From: Pseudomonas versuta
GTDB taxonomy: Bacteria > Pseudomonadota > Gammaproteobacteria > Pseudomonadales > Pseudomonadaceae
NCBI RefSeq assembly: GCF_001294575.1
Contig: NZ_CP012676.1
Span: 2,418,001 to 2,482,000 of the forward strand
DNA: 64,000 nucleotides
Reading direction: 5' to 3'
Made by a program: the position numbers and the translations under genes. A model generated the notes under the pieces. The model was not told the origin of the DNA. It worked only from the letters and a program-made list of their open reading frames with translations, and did not search any database. The first letter of the stretch is position 1. Each line of letters begins with the position of its first letter. Shown here in pieces: positions 1 to 9,597 of the stretch.

Positions 1-129
1 GGCACGCTGCTGGTGCTGGCTGACTGGCTGGGGCGCAACCTGGTGTTCCCGTGGCAAATCCCCGCCGGGATGTTCGCCACGTTCATTGGCGGCCCGTATT
101 TCATGTGGTTGCTGGCGCGTAAACGCTGA
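1..129 (+). CDS. FecCD-family iron-siderophore ABC permease, C-terminal end (partial)
   Basis: The window opens inside a reading frame that runs 42 codons to TGA at 127-129. The residues include a final membrane segment and the ending IPAGMFATFIGGPYFMWLL followed by a basic tail. This is the typical end of FecCD-type permeases, which form the membrane channel of ferric-siderophore or haem ABC importers. The next genes, a siderophore-type acetyltransferase and a TonB receptor, fit an iron-uptake role. Only the last few percent of the protein is visible, so the substrate cannot be named. Confidence 0.75.
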   Translation, partial: GTLLVLADWLGRNLVFPWQIPAGMFATFIGGPYFMWLLARKR

Positions 130-165
130 GTCGGGACCACGCAAAGGCTGGTTCGAAATAAAATC

Positions 166-189
166 TAAATAGTTCTGATTCCCATTCGT
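166..189 (+). promoter_or_regulatory. candidate iron-starvation (IS) box for a PvdS-type ECF sigma factor
   Basis: TAAAT at 166-170 is followed by exactly 16 bases and CGT at 187-189. This matches the published TAAAT-N16-CGT consensus for PvdS-dependent promoters. It lies about 100 bases before the acetyltransferase start. The GATTCCCATT inside it resembles a Fur-box half, so Fur could also act here. Matching by eye only. Confidence 0.5.
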
Positions 190-290
190 TACAGTTTTAC
201 CTAAGCTTCGCCTGGATGAACTGCTCCGGCCACTGCCGGGCAGTTGTTTTCGGGCCGGCATACGCGAGAAAACACTAACGGAGAAGCATC

Positions 291-1310
291 ATGACCACGC
301 CAAACTTCACCCTTCTTCTGGCTGACGGCCGCCGCGTGATCGCCCGGATGGCGGACGATGGTAATGCCAGCCTGACCATCGAGGGTGTTGCCCCCGTGTA
401 TTTCCGCCGCCAGGACGCCCATGTGCAACTGGAAAACCTGTCCGAGGCGTTCCCGGTCAGTGGCCTGCTGGCGCTGCTGGGCCAGGTCTTCTGCAATTCG
501 TCTCGCGTCCCGCTGCTGGAAGTCAGTGCCCCGCTCTCCCTCGACCGCGCACGCGATGCCATACGCCAGGGGGTGTTCGACACCCTGCTTGGCCATGACG
601 GCCACACGGCGCGCCTGGCCTGCTCGCGCAGCAGTTTCTGGCAACACCCGCTGCCCTGGCTTACCACCAGCTCCGCCGCCGGCATGCCGCTGCGCTACAC
701 CTTCAGCGGCGAAAAGCGCCACCCGCAGCGGCCACCGATCCCCCACGGCGAGGTCTATCGCCGCGAACTGCCCGGCCTCAATACCACCTTCAGCTTGCGT
801 ACCGTGGACATCGCTCAGGACCTTGAGCGTTTCAACCGCTGGATGAACCTGGAGCAGGTCGCGTTTTTCTGGGAGCAGACCGGCAGCCTGGATGAGCATG
901 CCGCGTACCTGCAACAGATGCTTGACGACCCGCGGGTGTTGCCACTGATCGGTAGCTACAACGACGAGCCGTTTGCCTATTTCGAGATCTACTGGTGCAA
1001 GGAAGACCGCATCGCCCCCTATTACGATGCGCAGGACCATGACCGCGGCTGGCACGTGGTGGTCGGCGAGAGCAAGCACCAGAGCGCGGGCAAGCTCAAG
1101 GGCTGGTTCCGCTCGCTCATGCACTACATGTTCATCGACGAGCCGCGCACCCAGCGCATTCTCGGCGAACCGCGGATCGACCATACCCGCCAGATCGGTT
1201 TCCTTGAGTCCCAGGGTTTCGGCAGGCTCAAGACCATCACCCTGGCGCACAAGAAAGCCGCCCTGCTGCGCCTGGAACGCGAGACTTTCTTCGACGACTT
1301 CCACCCTTGA
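291..1310 (+). CDS. GNAT N-acetyltransferase of siderophore type (IucB/Acetyltransf_8-like)
   Basis: A 339-residue cytoplasmic protein starting at ATG 291 with GGAG about 8 bases upstream. The C-terminal half (about residues 150-335) carries the GNAT fold typical of siderophore-biosynthesis acetyltransferases, with an ending that includes GEPRIDHTRQIGFLESQGF. Members of this family acylate N-hydroxy-ornithine or N-hydroxy-lysine. The N-terminal half is a less conserved domain often present in long homologues. It sits directly before a TonB siderophore receptor, with stop and next start 98 bases apart, and after a candidate IS box, so iron-starvation control is likely. No matching hydroxylase or synthetase is in the window, so it may modify a siderophore whose other genes lie elsewhere. 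Confidence 0.75.
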   Translation: MTTPNFTLLLADGRRVIARMADDGNASLTIEGVAPVYFRRQDAHVQLENLSEAFPVSGLLALLGQVFCNSSRVPLLEVSAPLSLDRARDAIRQGVFDTLLGHDGHTARLACSRSSFWQHPLPWLTTSSAAGMPLRYTFSGEKRHPQRPPIPHGEVYRRELPGLNTTFSLRTVDIAQDLERFNRWMNLEQVAFFWEQTGSLDEHAAYLQQMLDDPRVLPLIGSYNDEPFAYFEIYWCKEDRIAPYYDAQDHDRGWHVVVGESKHQSAGKLKGWFRSLMHYMFIDEPRTQRILGEPRIDHTRQIGFLESQGFGRLKTITLAHKKAALLRLERETFFDDFHP

Positions 1311-1408
1311 CCGACCGCAATACGGCCGCGTGCTGCCTGATGGGGATCGGGCAGTGCGCGGCTTGCTTCATACCTACTAAAAAAATCACTCCACACTCCG
1401 GAACCTCC

Positions 1409-3580
1409 ATGCACGCAAAGAACCTCTTCGCCTACCATCCCTTGGTGCTGGCCCTGTGTCTCAGTGGCCTGCCACTGAGCGCAGCCCTCGCCGCCGACCA
1501 ACCCAATGCCGTCGCTCCTGGGGGGGCGCTGGAGCTGCAGGAAACCAACATCAATGCCAAAGCAGTCGAAAACCCCACCGGCCATGTGCGCGGCCCGGTG
1601 GCGACGCGCAGCACCAGCGCGAGCAAGACCGACGCAGCGATCAAGGAAATCCCGCAGTCGGTGTCGATCATCACCCGCGATGAAATGGACGAACGCAAGG
1701 CCGACACTCTGGCCGAAGTCCTGAGCTTCACCCCGGGGGTGATTACCCAGCCAGGCGGTTTCAGCCGTGTGGGGGATGACTTCGTGATCCGTGGTTTCAA
1801 CGTGGGTTCGGGCACCGGCGGTATTCTGCGCGACGGCATGAAACTGCAAGGCAGCGTGTATGACGGCGGTATCGAACCCTACGGCCTGGAGCGCGTGGAA
1901 GTGGTCAAGGGCGCCTCTTCGGTGCTGTACGGCCAGCTGTCGCCCGGCGGCCTGATCAACACCATCACCAAGCGCCCGACGGATGTCCCGCTGCATGAAG
2001 TCAACGTGGAATACGGCAGCCATGCGCGCAAGCAGTACAGCTTCGACCTGGGCGGCCCGCTCGACGACGAAGGGCAGTTTTCCTACCGCCTCACGGGCCT
2101 GTGGCGCGACAGTGACACCCAGACCGTCGACGCCCCCGATGACCGTCGCTACATCGCCCCGGCCTTCACCTGGCGTCCGGACGAAGACACCTCGCTGACC
2201 TTCCTCGCCAGCTACCAGGAAACCCGCACCGGCTTCGCCCCGCCGCTGGACTACGACCTGACGACGTCAGCCAGCACCAGTTACCCCAAGGTCGACCGCG
2301 ATTTGTTCACCGGCGAGCGCGGCTTCGATCACTACAACAACTACTCGACCACCATCGGCTACCTGTTCGAGCACAGCTTCACGCCTGACCTGAAAATCCT
2401 CCACTCGCTGCGCCACTTCGATGCCAACCTGAGCTGGGACTACATGCAAATTGCCGATACCGGCAGTGCCGCCTTGCGCAAGCAGGGTCTTCTGGCCCGC
2501 AGGGCGAGCATCCGCCGTGAGCACTCCGAAGGCTGGACCAGCGACAATAACGTGCAATGGACCCTCAACAGCGGCCGCTGGCAGCACACTCTGCTGGCCG
2601 GCGTGGATTACTACCACAAGACCTACGACTCGCATCGCTACGCTGGCGCCACGTCCCTGTTCAACCCCGACGCACCGGTATACGACGCGCCGACCACCAT
2701 TACGTCGGCCGATAGCGGATCAGACCTGCACAGTTCGCAGACCGGTCTGTACGTCCAGGATCAGATCAAGTTCGACGAGAAGTGGATTCTGGTCCTGGGG
2801 GGTCGCCAGGACTGGGCCGAGAGCCGCACCTATGCTAATGCCACCGGCAAGCGCACGCCACGCGAAGACAAGAAAGCCACTGGCCGCATAGGCCTGGTGT
2901 ATGAAGCAGACAATGGCCTGGCGCCGTACATCAGCTGGAGCCAGTCGTTCCTGCCGGCCAACGTGTTCAACGCCAACGCCGATACCTCGTTCGAGCCAAC
3001 CGAAGGCGAACAGTACGAAATGGGCGTGCGCTACACCCCGCCAGGCATGAATGCACTGTTGAGTGCTGCGGTGTACGACCTCAAGCAGAAAAACTCCCTG
3101 AGCACCGACCTCACCGGCAACACCGTGCAGTTCGGTGAGACCCGCTCCCGGGGAGTCGAGCTGGAGGCAAAAGCCGATATCACCGCCAACCTCAGCACCA
3201 CTGCTTCCTACACCTACACCGACGCCAAGATTACCGAAGACTCCGTGGCCAGCCGGGTCGGGACGCGCATCGACGGCGTGCCTTACCACATGGCCAGCCT
3301 GTGGGCCAACTATCGCCTGAGCGCCCTGGGCCTGCCCAAGGTCGTGGTCGGCGGTGGCGCCCGCTACATGGGCACCAGCCGCACCTCCAGCTCGGACCTC
3401 GACGAGAAGGTTGACGCCTACACCCTGTTCGACGCGAAAGTCAGCTATGAAGTCGACGACAACTGGACCGTGGCCATGAAGGCGCAAAACCTGTCCAACG
3501 AAAAGTACCTGTTCTGCAACGTCTCTTGCCGCTATGGCGACGAGCGCACGTTGATCGGGTCGGTCAACTATCGCTGGTAA
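1409..3580 (+). CDS. TonB-dependent siderophore receptor
   Basis: A 723-residue outer membrane receptor for a ferric siderophore. I place the start at ATG 1409 because it opens a clear signal peptide (MHAKNLFAYHPLVLALCLSG, cleavage after ALAA). A frame continuing upstream from a TTG at 1307 adds sequence that does not look like a leader. The plug domain begins near residue 65 (SASKTDAAIKEIPQSVSIIT) and includes LSFTPGVITQPGG and FVIRGFNVG. The beta-barrel follows and the protein ends in aromatic Trp (VNYRW), as expected for BamA recognition. There is no N-terminal STN signalling domain, so it should not signal to an anti-sigma factor. It is probably co-transcribed with the acetyltransferase upstream. 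The ligand is unknown. Confidence 0.9.
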   Translation: MHAKNLFAYHPLVLALCLSGLPLSAALAADQPNAVAPGGALELQETNINAKAVENPTGHVRGPVATRSTSASKTDAAIKEIPQSVSIITRDEMDERKADTLAEVLSFTPGVITQPGGFSRVGDDFVIRGFNVGSGTGGILRDGMKLQGSVYDGGIEPYGLERVEVVKGASSVLYGQLSPGGLINTITKRPTDVPLHEVNVEYGSHARKQYSFDLGGPLDDEGQFSYRLTGLWRDSDTQTVDAPDDRRYIAPAFTWRPDEDTSLTFLASYQETRTGFAPPLDYDLTTSASTSYPKVDRDLFTGERGFDHYNNYSTTIGYLFEHSFTPDLKILHSLRHFDANLSWDYMQIADTGSAALRKQGLLARRASIRREHSEGWTSDNNVQWTLNSGRWQHTLLAGVDYYHKTYDSHRYAGATSLFNPDAPVYDAPTTITSADSGSDLHSSQTGLYVQDQIKFDEKWILVLGGRQDWAESRTYANATGKRTPREDKKATGRIGLVYEADNGLAPYISWSQSFLPANVFNANADTSFEPTEGEQYEMGVRYTPPGMNALLSAAVYDLKQKNSLSTDLTGNTVQFGETRSRGVELEAKADITANLSTTASYTYTDAKITEDSVASRVGTRIDGVPYHMASLWANYRLSALGLPKVVVGGGARYMGTSRTSSSDLDEKVDAYTLFDAKVSYEVDDNWTVAMKAQNLSNEKYLFCNVSCRYGDERTLIGSVNYRW

Positions 3581-3594
3581 ACCAGACATCAAAT

Positions 3595-3654
3595 CCTGTA
3601 GGAGCGAGCTGTGTGCGTATGGCAAAGCTCGCGAGACAAGCTCGCTCCTACAGG
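3595..3654. repeat. REP-type inverted repeat pair downstream of the TonB receptor
   Basis: Perfect 16-bp arms CCTGTAGGAGCGAGCT (3595-3610) and its complement (3639-3654) flank a short centre. The core is the common fluorescent-Pseudomonas REP motif. A further half-element (GTAGGAGCGAGCTTGCTCGC) lies at 3720-3739 on the far side of the terminator. Confidence 0.85.
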
Positions 3655-3675
3655 AGGTGGGGTGTTGAATGTGCA

Positions 3676-3716
3676 AAAAACGCCGCTGCCCATTTCGGGG
3701 CCAGCGGCGCTTTTCT
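3676..3716. terminator. bidirectional intrinsic terminator between the receptor gene and mbtH
   Basis: An A-run (3675-3680), an 8-bp GC-rich stem CGCCGCTG/CAGCGGCG (3681-3688, 3702-3709) and a T-run (3711-3714) make a hairpin that can stop transcription from both converging genes. Confidence 0.8.
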
Positions 3717-3768
3717 TTGTAGGAGCGAGCTTGCTCGCGAGCTGTGTCTGTCTAGCGCCGCAATGTCA

Positions 3769-3972
3769 TCAGGCCCGCATCGCCTCGCGCAGGCTGGCCG
3801 GGCGCATGTCGGTCCAGTGGGCTTCGATGTAGGCCAGGCAGTCAGCCTTGGAGGCCGCGGCACCTACCGCCGACCAGCCGAGCGGCACGGCCTTGAACTC
3901 GGGCCAGATCGAGTACTGTTGCTCCTCGTTGATCACCACCAGAAACTGCGTGTCTTCACGGTCAAATGCCAT
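3769..3972 (-). CDS. MbtH family protein
   Basis: A 67-residue protein starting at ATG 3972 with GGAG about 10 bases upstream on its strand. It carries the full MbtH signature: [12 protein letters not shown] (residues 15-26), G-W, C-L-A-Y-I-E, and W-T-D-M-R-P (53-58). MbtH proteins bind and activate the adenylation domains of non-ribosomal peptide synthetases, typically those making siderophores. No synthetase lies in the window, so this is an orphan copy or the edge of a siderophore locus. A sequence close to the PvdS IS-box consensus lies 65-88 bases upstream, matching the candidate box before the TonB operon. Confidence 0.92.
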   Translation of the reverse strand: MAFDREDTQFLVVINEEQQYSIWPEFKAVPLGWSAVGAAASKADCLAYIEAHWTDMRPASLREAMRA

Positions 3973-4036
3973 CAGTCTTGTCTCCTGCAGATAGTTGGGC
4001 GCGCCTGTGTCACAAACACAGGCCTGCCCATGGAAG

Positions 4037-4060
4037 ACGCACGACACAGCCCGCAAATTA
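4037..4060 (-). promoter_or_regulatory. candidate IS box upstream of mbtH
   Basis: Read on the minus strand this is TAATT, 16 bases, CGT: one mismatch from TAAAT-N16-CGT, with exact spacing. It lies 65-88 bases upstream of the mbtH start. A short dyad GCCTGTG/CACAGGC lies between box and gene. Confidence 0.4.
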
Positions 4061-4081
4061 GTCCCGCCCCCGTTCCCCTCG

Positions 4082-5401
4082 TTACATTTCAGCCTTGGCC
4101 ACCAACCGGCGCTCAACCAGATTGTCTCGATTCAAGCCGTAACGACGGGCCGTCAATACCCCGACCAGGCCCATCATCGCGCAGAACATTACGCACACCC
4201 AGGCACTCCAGGGCATCAGTGCAATCAGCAGCAACGGCGTGGTGCTGGCCCATAGCGCGTAGGCGATGTTGTAGGTGAAGGAAATCCCCGAGACGCGGAT
4301 CGGCGCCGGAAACAGGCCGACCATGACCGAAGGCACTACCCCGACAATCCCGCAGGTCAGGCCGGCGAAGGCGTAGGCCAGGCCGGGCAATGCCCATTGA
4401 CCGACCAGGCTGGCGTATAGCAGGCCAATACCCAGCGGCAGCAGCACGCTGTACAGCACGATGCTGCGCCAGACGCCGATGCGGTCGACGATCAAACCGG
4501 CCAGCACACAACCGACGTTCAAAAACACGATGCCCAGGCTGCTCAGGGCAAAGGTATGGCTGGCCGTCATGCCAAAGCGCTGCTGCATCACGGTCGGGGT
4601 GATGACCACAAACACCACCACGGCACTGGTCAGCACGCAGGTGAGCAAGGCCGCCGGCAACAATGACGCGCGGTGATCGCGCAAAACGGTACGCAACGGG
4701 AACTCTGCCCGGCCTTCCTTGCGTTCGCGCAAAGCCAGAAATACCGGGGTTTCGCTGAGCCAGCGGCGCAACCACACGCCAATCACGCCAAATACCCCGC
4801 CGAGCAGGAACGGGAAACGCCAGGCGTAGTCGAGAATTTCTGCCGGGGTAAACAGTTGTGCCAGCAGGGTCGCGGTCAAGGCCCCGATCAGATAGCCGAA
4901 GGTCAGACCGGCCTGTAGAAACCCCAGGGCAAAGCCCCGGCGCCCTGCCGGCGCATGCTCCGCGACAAACACCCAGGCGCTGGGCACCTCCCCGCCAACC
5001 GCTGCCCCCTGCAGGATGCGCAGTGCCAATAGAATCAGTGGCGCGAAATAACCGATATCGGCGTAAGTGGGCATGATGCCGATCAGCAGGCATGGCAGTG
5101 CCATCATCAGGATACTGAGGCTGAATACCCGCTTGCGCCCCAGATGGTCGGCAAAGTGCGCCATCAGGATCCCGCCCAGCGGACGCGCCAGATAGCCGGT
5201 CACGAAAATGCCGAAGCTTTGCAGCAGGCGCAGCCACTCGGGCATGTCCGGCGGAAAAAACAGTTGGCTGAGGGTCAGGGCAAAGAATACGAAAATGATG
5301 AAATCATAGATCTCCAGCGCCCCGCCCAGAGCTGCCAGCCCCAGGGTTCTGTAGTCGGAACGGGAAAAACGCACCGTTGTGGCTTGGGTATCGGCAGACA
5401 T
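4082..5401 (-). CDS. MFS transporter, metabolite:H+ symporter (MHS) type
   Basis: A 439-residue, 12-helix inner membrane carrier. The start is set at ATG 5401 ([12 protein letters not shown]) because the first helix follows directly; the frame extends 31 codons upstream without resembling family sequence. The segment [24 protein letters not shown] and the loop [25 protein letters not shown] are typical of MHS carriers related to citrate, alpha-ketoglutarate and proline/betaine permeases. The substrate is probably a small organic acid or compatible solute, but this cannot be read from the sequence. It stands alone, between mbtH and the efflux operon, with about 160 bases before the next gene. 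Confidence 0.85.
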   Translation of the reverse strand: MSADTQATTVRFSRSDYRTLGLAALGGALEIYDFIIFVFFALTLSQLFFPPDMPEWLRLLQSFGIFVTGYLARPLGGILMAHFADHLGRKRVFSLSILMMALPCLLIGIMPTYADIGYFAPLILLALRILQGAAVGGEVPSAWVFVAEHAPAGRRGFALGFLQAGLTFGYLIGALTATLLAQLFTPAEILDYAWRFPFLLGGVFGVIGVWLRRWLSETPVFLALRERKEGRAEFPLRTVLRDHRASLLPAALLTCVLTSAVVVFVVITPTVMQQRFGMTASHTFALSSLGIVFLNVGCVLAGLIVDRIGVWRSIVLYSVLLPLGIGLLYASLVGQWALPGLAYAFAGLTCGIVGVVPSVMVGLFPAPIRVSGISFTYNIAYALWASTTPLLLIALMPWSAWVCVMFCAMMGLVGVLTARRYGLNRDNLVERRLVAKAEM

Positions 5402-5564
5402 AATTACGCTCAATGTGAACTGGACGCGCCTATGTTGGCGCTTGAGGTCGAGGGCGCGAGCATAACAAATCCGACCCTCTTCTGTGACAGCCACCTTGCC
5501 AGCGCTGCTTCAGACACAACGGGGCGTCCTTATCGCTGGCAAGCCAGTTTCCAGCAGCAGACAT

Positions 5565-6995
5565 CTATCCCTGCCAGCCCCCGCCCAGCGCGGCGTATAC
5601 ATCCACCAATGACAACGACACCTGGGCCGTGCTCTCGACCAGCGCGGCCTGGTTGGCCAGCAACACGTTCTGTACGGTCAGCACGTTAAGAAAGTCCACA
5701 GTGCCCTGGGCGTACTGCTGGTGAACACTGTCCAGCGCATGCTGGCTATGCTCCACCGCTTGTTTGAGGCTGTCGCGCCGGCGTTGGCCGGCCTGATAGG
5801 CGACCATGGCGTCGTCCACTTCGTGCCAGGCACGTAACACGGTTTGGCGGTAGGCAATGGCCGCCTCTTGCTGGCGTCCTTCCTGCAATTGCAACGCCCC
5901 TTGCAAACGCCCGCCCTCGAACAGCGGTACGCTCATGCCCGGACCAAAGGCAAAACTGCGCGCCCCCCAGCTGCCCAGATCAGACAGTTGCATCGCCTGA
6001 AATCCGAGGCTGCCGGACAGTGTGATGCGCGGATAGAAATCCGCCCGGGCCATGCCGATCGAGGCGGTGGCCCCATGCAGCTGCGCCTCGGCTCGACGGA
6101 TATCAGGACGCCGTTGCGCCAGTTCGCTGGGCAAACCCACCGGTACATCAGCCACAAAGGCCGGGACCGCCAGCGGTTCGCTCAATTGCTGTGCCATCGC
6201 CCGTGGTTCTCGGGCCAGCAGCAGGCTGAGGGCGTTGATCAACTGCGCGCTGCGCTGTTGCAAAGGCGCCGTCCGCGCTTCGATCTCTGCCACCTGGGCA
6301 GCCGCTTCGGACACTTCGAGGTCGGTGGCCACACCCTCTTTTACCTGCAACCGGGTCAACTCCAGGCTGCGCCGGGCAATCTGCAGGTTTTGCTGCACCA
6401 CTGCCAGTGCCTGCTGGGTGGCACGTAACTGGATATAGTGCTGGGCGGTCTGCACGATCACCAGTAACTGCACGCCATGGCGATCTTCTTCGGCCATCTG
6501 CACCGATGCATCGGCCGCTTCTACAGATCGTTTGACCCGGCCCCACAAGTCGGCTTCCCAACTGATCCCCAACCCGCCATTCCAAAGGTTGAACGCTTGT
6601 TTGCCACTGTGGCCCGAGGGATCGTTCAACCCCTCCTGACTGTTGCGGCTGCGGCTGTAAGCCAGCGACCCATCAACCGCAGGCAGTCTGTCAGCCGCAA
6701 TTTGACGGCGAATGGCCCGGCTTTGCTCAAGCCGGCTGGCCGCCAGTTGCACATCAAAGTTGCTCTGCCGGGCTTCGCGCACCAGAGCCGACAATTGCGC
6801 ATCGCCAAAACTGTCCCACCAGCGCGGGTCTACCGCGGACTCGACGGTGCGGCTATGCCCCTGCTCACTTGCCACCGGCGCCCAACGTTCCGCCAGTTGC
6901 GGCACGGGCGCCTGAAAATCTGGACCCAGTACACAACCACTCAAACCCAGCACGCTGTAACAGGCCACAGCGCAGACCAGAAAAACAGACTTCAT
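5565..6995 (-). CDS. outer membrane factor lipoprotein of a tripartite efflux system (NodT family)
   Basis: A 476-residue TolC-like outer membrane channel. The N-terminus ends in a lipobox, LSG-C21 followed by VLGPDFQAP, so it is lipid-anchored. Two OEP repeats follow, with family motifs such as WWDSFGDAQLSALVREA and RRPDIRRAEAQL. It is the last gene of the operon: its start overlaps the end of the HlyD adaptor gene by 4 bases, implying translational coupling. It should complete a channel from inner to outer membrane with the adaptor and the DHA2 pump. The substrate is unknown. Confidence 0.9.
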   Translation of the reverse strand: MKSVFLVCAVACYSVLGLSGCVLGPDFQAPVPQLAERWAPVASEQGHSRTVESAVDPRWWDSFGDAQLSALVREARQSNFDVQLAASRLEQSRAIRRQIAADRLPAVDGSLAYSRSRNSQEGLNDPSGHSGKQAFNLWNGGLGISWEADLWGRVKRSVEAADASVQMAEEDRHGVQLLVIVQTAQHYIQLRATQQALAVVQQNLQIARRSLELTRLQVKEGVATDLEVSEAAAQVAEIEARTAPLQQRSAQLINALSLLLAREPRAMAQQLSEPLAVPAFVADVPVGLPSELAQRRPDIRRAEAQLHGATASIGMARADFYPRITLSGSLGFQAMQLSDLGSWGARSFAFGPGMSVPLFEGGRLQGALQLQEGRQQEAAIAYRQTVLRAWHEVDDAMVAYQAGQRRRDSLKQAVEHSQHALDSVHQQYAQGTVDFLNVLTVQNVLLANQAALVESTAQVSLSLVDVYAALGGGWQG

Positions 6996-8056
6996 CGCAC
7001 ACTGACCTGTTCATTGGGAGTGGCCGTGGTGTCGATGGATGCATCCACCGACATCCCCAGGCGCAACCGCCCGGCTGACAGCTGCCCCTGGTCCAGGGTG
7101 ACTTTCACCGCAATGCGCTGCGCCACTTTGGTGAAGTTGCCCGTGGCGTTGTCCGGGGCTATGGCCGAGAACGTTACCCCTGTGGCCGGCGCAATACTGT
7201 CGACGACACCTTGCAGGGTTTCGCCGGGAAAGCTGTCGACCTTGATCGTGACCCTTTGCCCGGGGCTCACGTGGGTCAATTGGCGCTCCAGAAAGTTGGC
7301 GACCACATAGGCATGGGCCAACGGCACCACCGCCAGCACCGTATCGCCCGGTTTGACATAAGCACCAAGGCGCACACTGCGCCGGCCGACCACGCCATCA
7401 AAGGGCGCCACCAGCCGGGTGTGGGACAAGTCCAGCTCGGCCCGGGCCTGCAAGGCTTCGGCATGCTGCACCGACGCCCGGGCAGCGGTGGTTTGCGCCA
7501 CCAGCACCCGGGTTTGTTGGCGGGCGGCCTCCAGCGCAGCACGGTGTTGAGCCAGTTCGGCACGTGCAATCTGCGAACGGTTTTTTGCCTGCTGCGAGTT
7601 TTGCAGCGTGCCCGCGCCCTGCCCGGCCAGATGTTCATAGCGCTGCAATTCATGCCGGGCAAACTCAACCTGGGCCAGATCAGCGTCAACCGTGGCACTG
7701 GCCTGCTCGATCAGCGAACGCTGACGCTCCAGCATGGCCAGCGCGTTGGCCAGTTGTGCCTGGGCCGTCGCCACATTGGCCTGGGTCGCTTGCAGGCTGG
7801 TCTGGTAGTCCTGCGGATCAATACGTGCCAGCAACTGACCGGCCTTGACCGGCTGGTTGTCTTGCACCAGCACCTCATCGATAAAACCCGCGACTTTTGG
7901 CGCGATCAAGGTGTAGTCGGCACTGACAAAAGCATCATTGGTGCTTTGAACTGTGCTGGCGCCAAAGATCAGTCGCCATAACCCGTACAGCACGACTATC
8001 GCCACCAGGCCCGCAGTGCCCAGCATCCAGGGCTTGCGCCCGATTGTTGTGGTCAT
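6992..8056 (-). CDS. HlyD/EmrA-type periplasmic adaptor
   Basis: A 354-residue membrane fusion protein: a single N-terminal helix (about residues 10-30), a biotinyl-lipoyl-like half (VLVQDNQPVKAGQLLARIDPQDYQ), a long alpha-helical hairpin rich in Ala and Gln (about 75-190), and the returning barrel (LVAPFDGVVGRRSVRLGAYV). It joins the DHA2 pump to the outer membrane factor. Four-base overlaps at both ends (with the pump gene upstream and the channel gene downstream) mark one operon. It resembles EmrA and other multidrug or aromatic-acid adaptors. Confidence 0.9.
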   Translation of the reverse strand: MTTTIGRKPWMLGTAGLVAIVVLYGLWRLIFGASTVQSTNDAFVSADYTLIAPKVAGFIDEVLVQDNQPVKAGQLLARIDPQDYQTSLQATQANVATAQAQLANALAMLERQRSLIEQASATVDADLAQVEFARHELQRYEHLAGQGAGTLQNSQQAKNRSQIARAELAQHRAALEAARQQTRVLVAQTTAARASVQHAEALQARAELDLSHTRLVAPFDGVVGRRSVRLGAYVKPGDTVLAVVPLAHAYVVANFLERQLTHVSPGQRVTIKVDSFPGETLQGVVDSIAPATGVTFSAIAPDNATGNFTKVAQRIAVKVTLDQGQLSAGRLRLGMSVDASIDTTATPNEQVSVR

Positions 8057-9597
8057 TTCACGGCTCCAACAGGTGTGCCCGGCGGATAGATCCGCGTCGG
8101 GCCAAAAGGAATTAATACAATTAACAACAGCGCCAGACCGGCCATGTACAGATAGAGGTCTGAAGATGTCAGGACCACCGCCTGCTGGTGTATCCGGTGC
8201 GCCAGGTCGGTACTGCCGGGCACCAGCGGCGCGTTACCCAGACGATCGATCAGCATCGTCGAGTGGAAGTGCTCGCGGTTGAGCGTCAGCACCCCGAGAA
8301 GGCTGCCCGCGGCCGTTGCCGAAAAGCCTTTGACGGTATTGAACCAGGCCGAGGCAAAAGGCCCGTCGGCCGGGTTCAGGCCGCCTGTGGCCAGCATCAA
8401 CAAAGGGATCACCGCCATCGGCTGGGCGATGATTTGAATCGCCTGCAACGGATAAAAATCCTCCCTGCTCCACACCGCCGTCACTTGCGAACCGATGCCA
8501 CAGGCCAGTGCCAGCAGCCCGAGACCGATGGCCAGAACCCAGCGGCAATCGACCCATCGCAGGTTGCACAGGGCTACCACCAGCGGCAGCGCAATCAATT
8601 GCGGCAGCGCCACCAGCAACATCACCGGAGCGGTTTCCAGCGGGCGATAGCCCTGGATCTGGGCCAGATAGACGGAGGGAATCTTGATCACCGCCAGCAG
8701 CACAAACAGCACCCCGCCCAGCGTTAGCAAGGCGTGCGCCAGATTGCGGATTTTCAGCAGTTGCAACTTGAAGAACGGCAGTGGATGCGACCATTCGTTG
8801 ATAAAAAACAGCACCAGCAGTGTGCCGCCGCCGAAGATGAAAAAGCGGATCATTGTCGACTCGAACCAGTTCAGACGCTGGCCCAGCTCCAGCGCCAGAA
8901 CCAGCATGATCAAGCCCGGCAAACCCAGGAGCAGTCCGCGCCAGTCAAACTGCTTGTACCGCTCAAGGCGCAGCGGGTCCTGCGGCAAGCCCCAGGCCAC
9001 GCAGATCATTGCCAGCAGGCTTAACGGCACAATCTGCCAGAACGCCCATTGCCAACCGGCATACTCCACCCACCATGCGGACAGCGGCGTGCCGAAACTG
9101 GGGCCGAAGGTCGCGGTCAGTGCATAACTGCCCAGACCATACAGACGAATGCCCGGCGGTAAAAACCGCAGCGCCACCGACATCAGCATCGGCGGCAACG
9201 CGCCACCGGCAAACCCTTGCAAGGTGCGCAGCACCATCAGTACATCGACGTTAGGGGCAAGCGGACAGAGGATGCCCAGCAGTAAAAAAGCACCAATGGC
9301 GCACAGGGTGAATCGGCGCAGGGAGAACGTCGCAGCACACCAGGGGGCAAACGCCATGGCGCTGATGGACGTGGCGCTGTACACCGCCAGCAACCAGGTA
9401 CTCTCGTCATAGCCAATGCCCATGGCGCCGCGGATATCAGGCATTGCTACCTTGGTCACGTTTTCGTTGAACCCCGAAACCAGTACCGCCAGCAATACCC
9501 CCACTAGCCCGGTAAAAATCCGCAGGCCAAATGCAGCATTCGCAAGGGGTGATTTGGCTGGCGCGGCGATCGAGGAACCGGCGGCCAGCGAGGTCAT
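8053..9597 (-). CDS. DHA2-family MFS drug/proton antiporter (EmrB-like)
   Basis: A 514-residue inner membrane protein with about 14 predicted helices, the number typical of DHA2 pumps. The DHA2-like N-terminal signature NENVTKVAMPDIRGAMGIG and the following ESTWLLAVYSATSISAMAFAPW are clear. It is the first gene of the efflux operon and is followed, with a 4-base overlap, by the adaptor. A LysR regulator lies 180 bases upstream on the same strand. The likely role is export of a toxic organic compound; the sequence does not identify the substrate. Confidence 0.9.
   Translation of the reverse strand: MTSLAAGSSIAAPAKSPLANAAFGLRIFTGLVGVLLAVLVSGFNENVTKVAMPDIRGAMGIGYDESTWLLAVYSATSISAMAFAPWCAATFSLRRFTLCAIGAFLLLGILCPLAPNVDVLMVLRTLQGFAGGALPPMLMSVALRFLPPGIRLYGLGSYALTATFGPSFGTPLSAWWVEYAGWQWAFWQIVPLSLLAMICVAWGLPQDPLRLERYKQFDWRGLLLGLPGLIMLVLALELGQRLNWFESTMIRFFIFGGGTLLVLFFINEWSHPLPFFKLQLLKIRNLAHALLTLGGVLFVLLAVIKIPSVYLAQIQGYRPLETAPVMLLVALPQLIALPLVVALCNLRWVDCRWVLAIGLGLLALACGIGSQVTAVWSREDFYPLQAIQIIAQPMAVIPLLMLATGGLNPADGPFASAWFNTVKGFSATAAGSLLGVLTLNREHFHSTMLIDRLGNAPLVPGSTDLAHRIHQQAVVLTSSDLYLYMAGLALLLIVLIPFGPTRIYPPGTPVGAVK

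Noticed and set aside
201..1304. Long minus-strand frame opposite the acetyltransferase
   Set aside because: It is the antisense shadow of a well-recognised gene; its protein has no family features. The same applies to the long antisense frames opposite ureC, the sulfatase, preT/preA and others.
4001..4025. Terminator between the MHS carrier gene and mbtH
   Set aside because: The dyad GCCTGTG/CACAGGC has no T-run on either strand; it is mentioned only as a dyad near the IS box.
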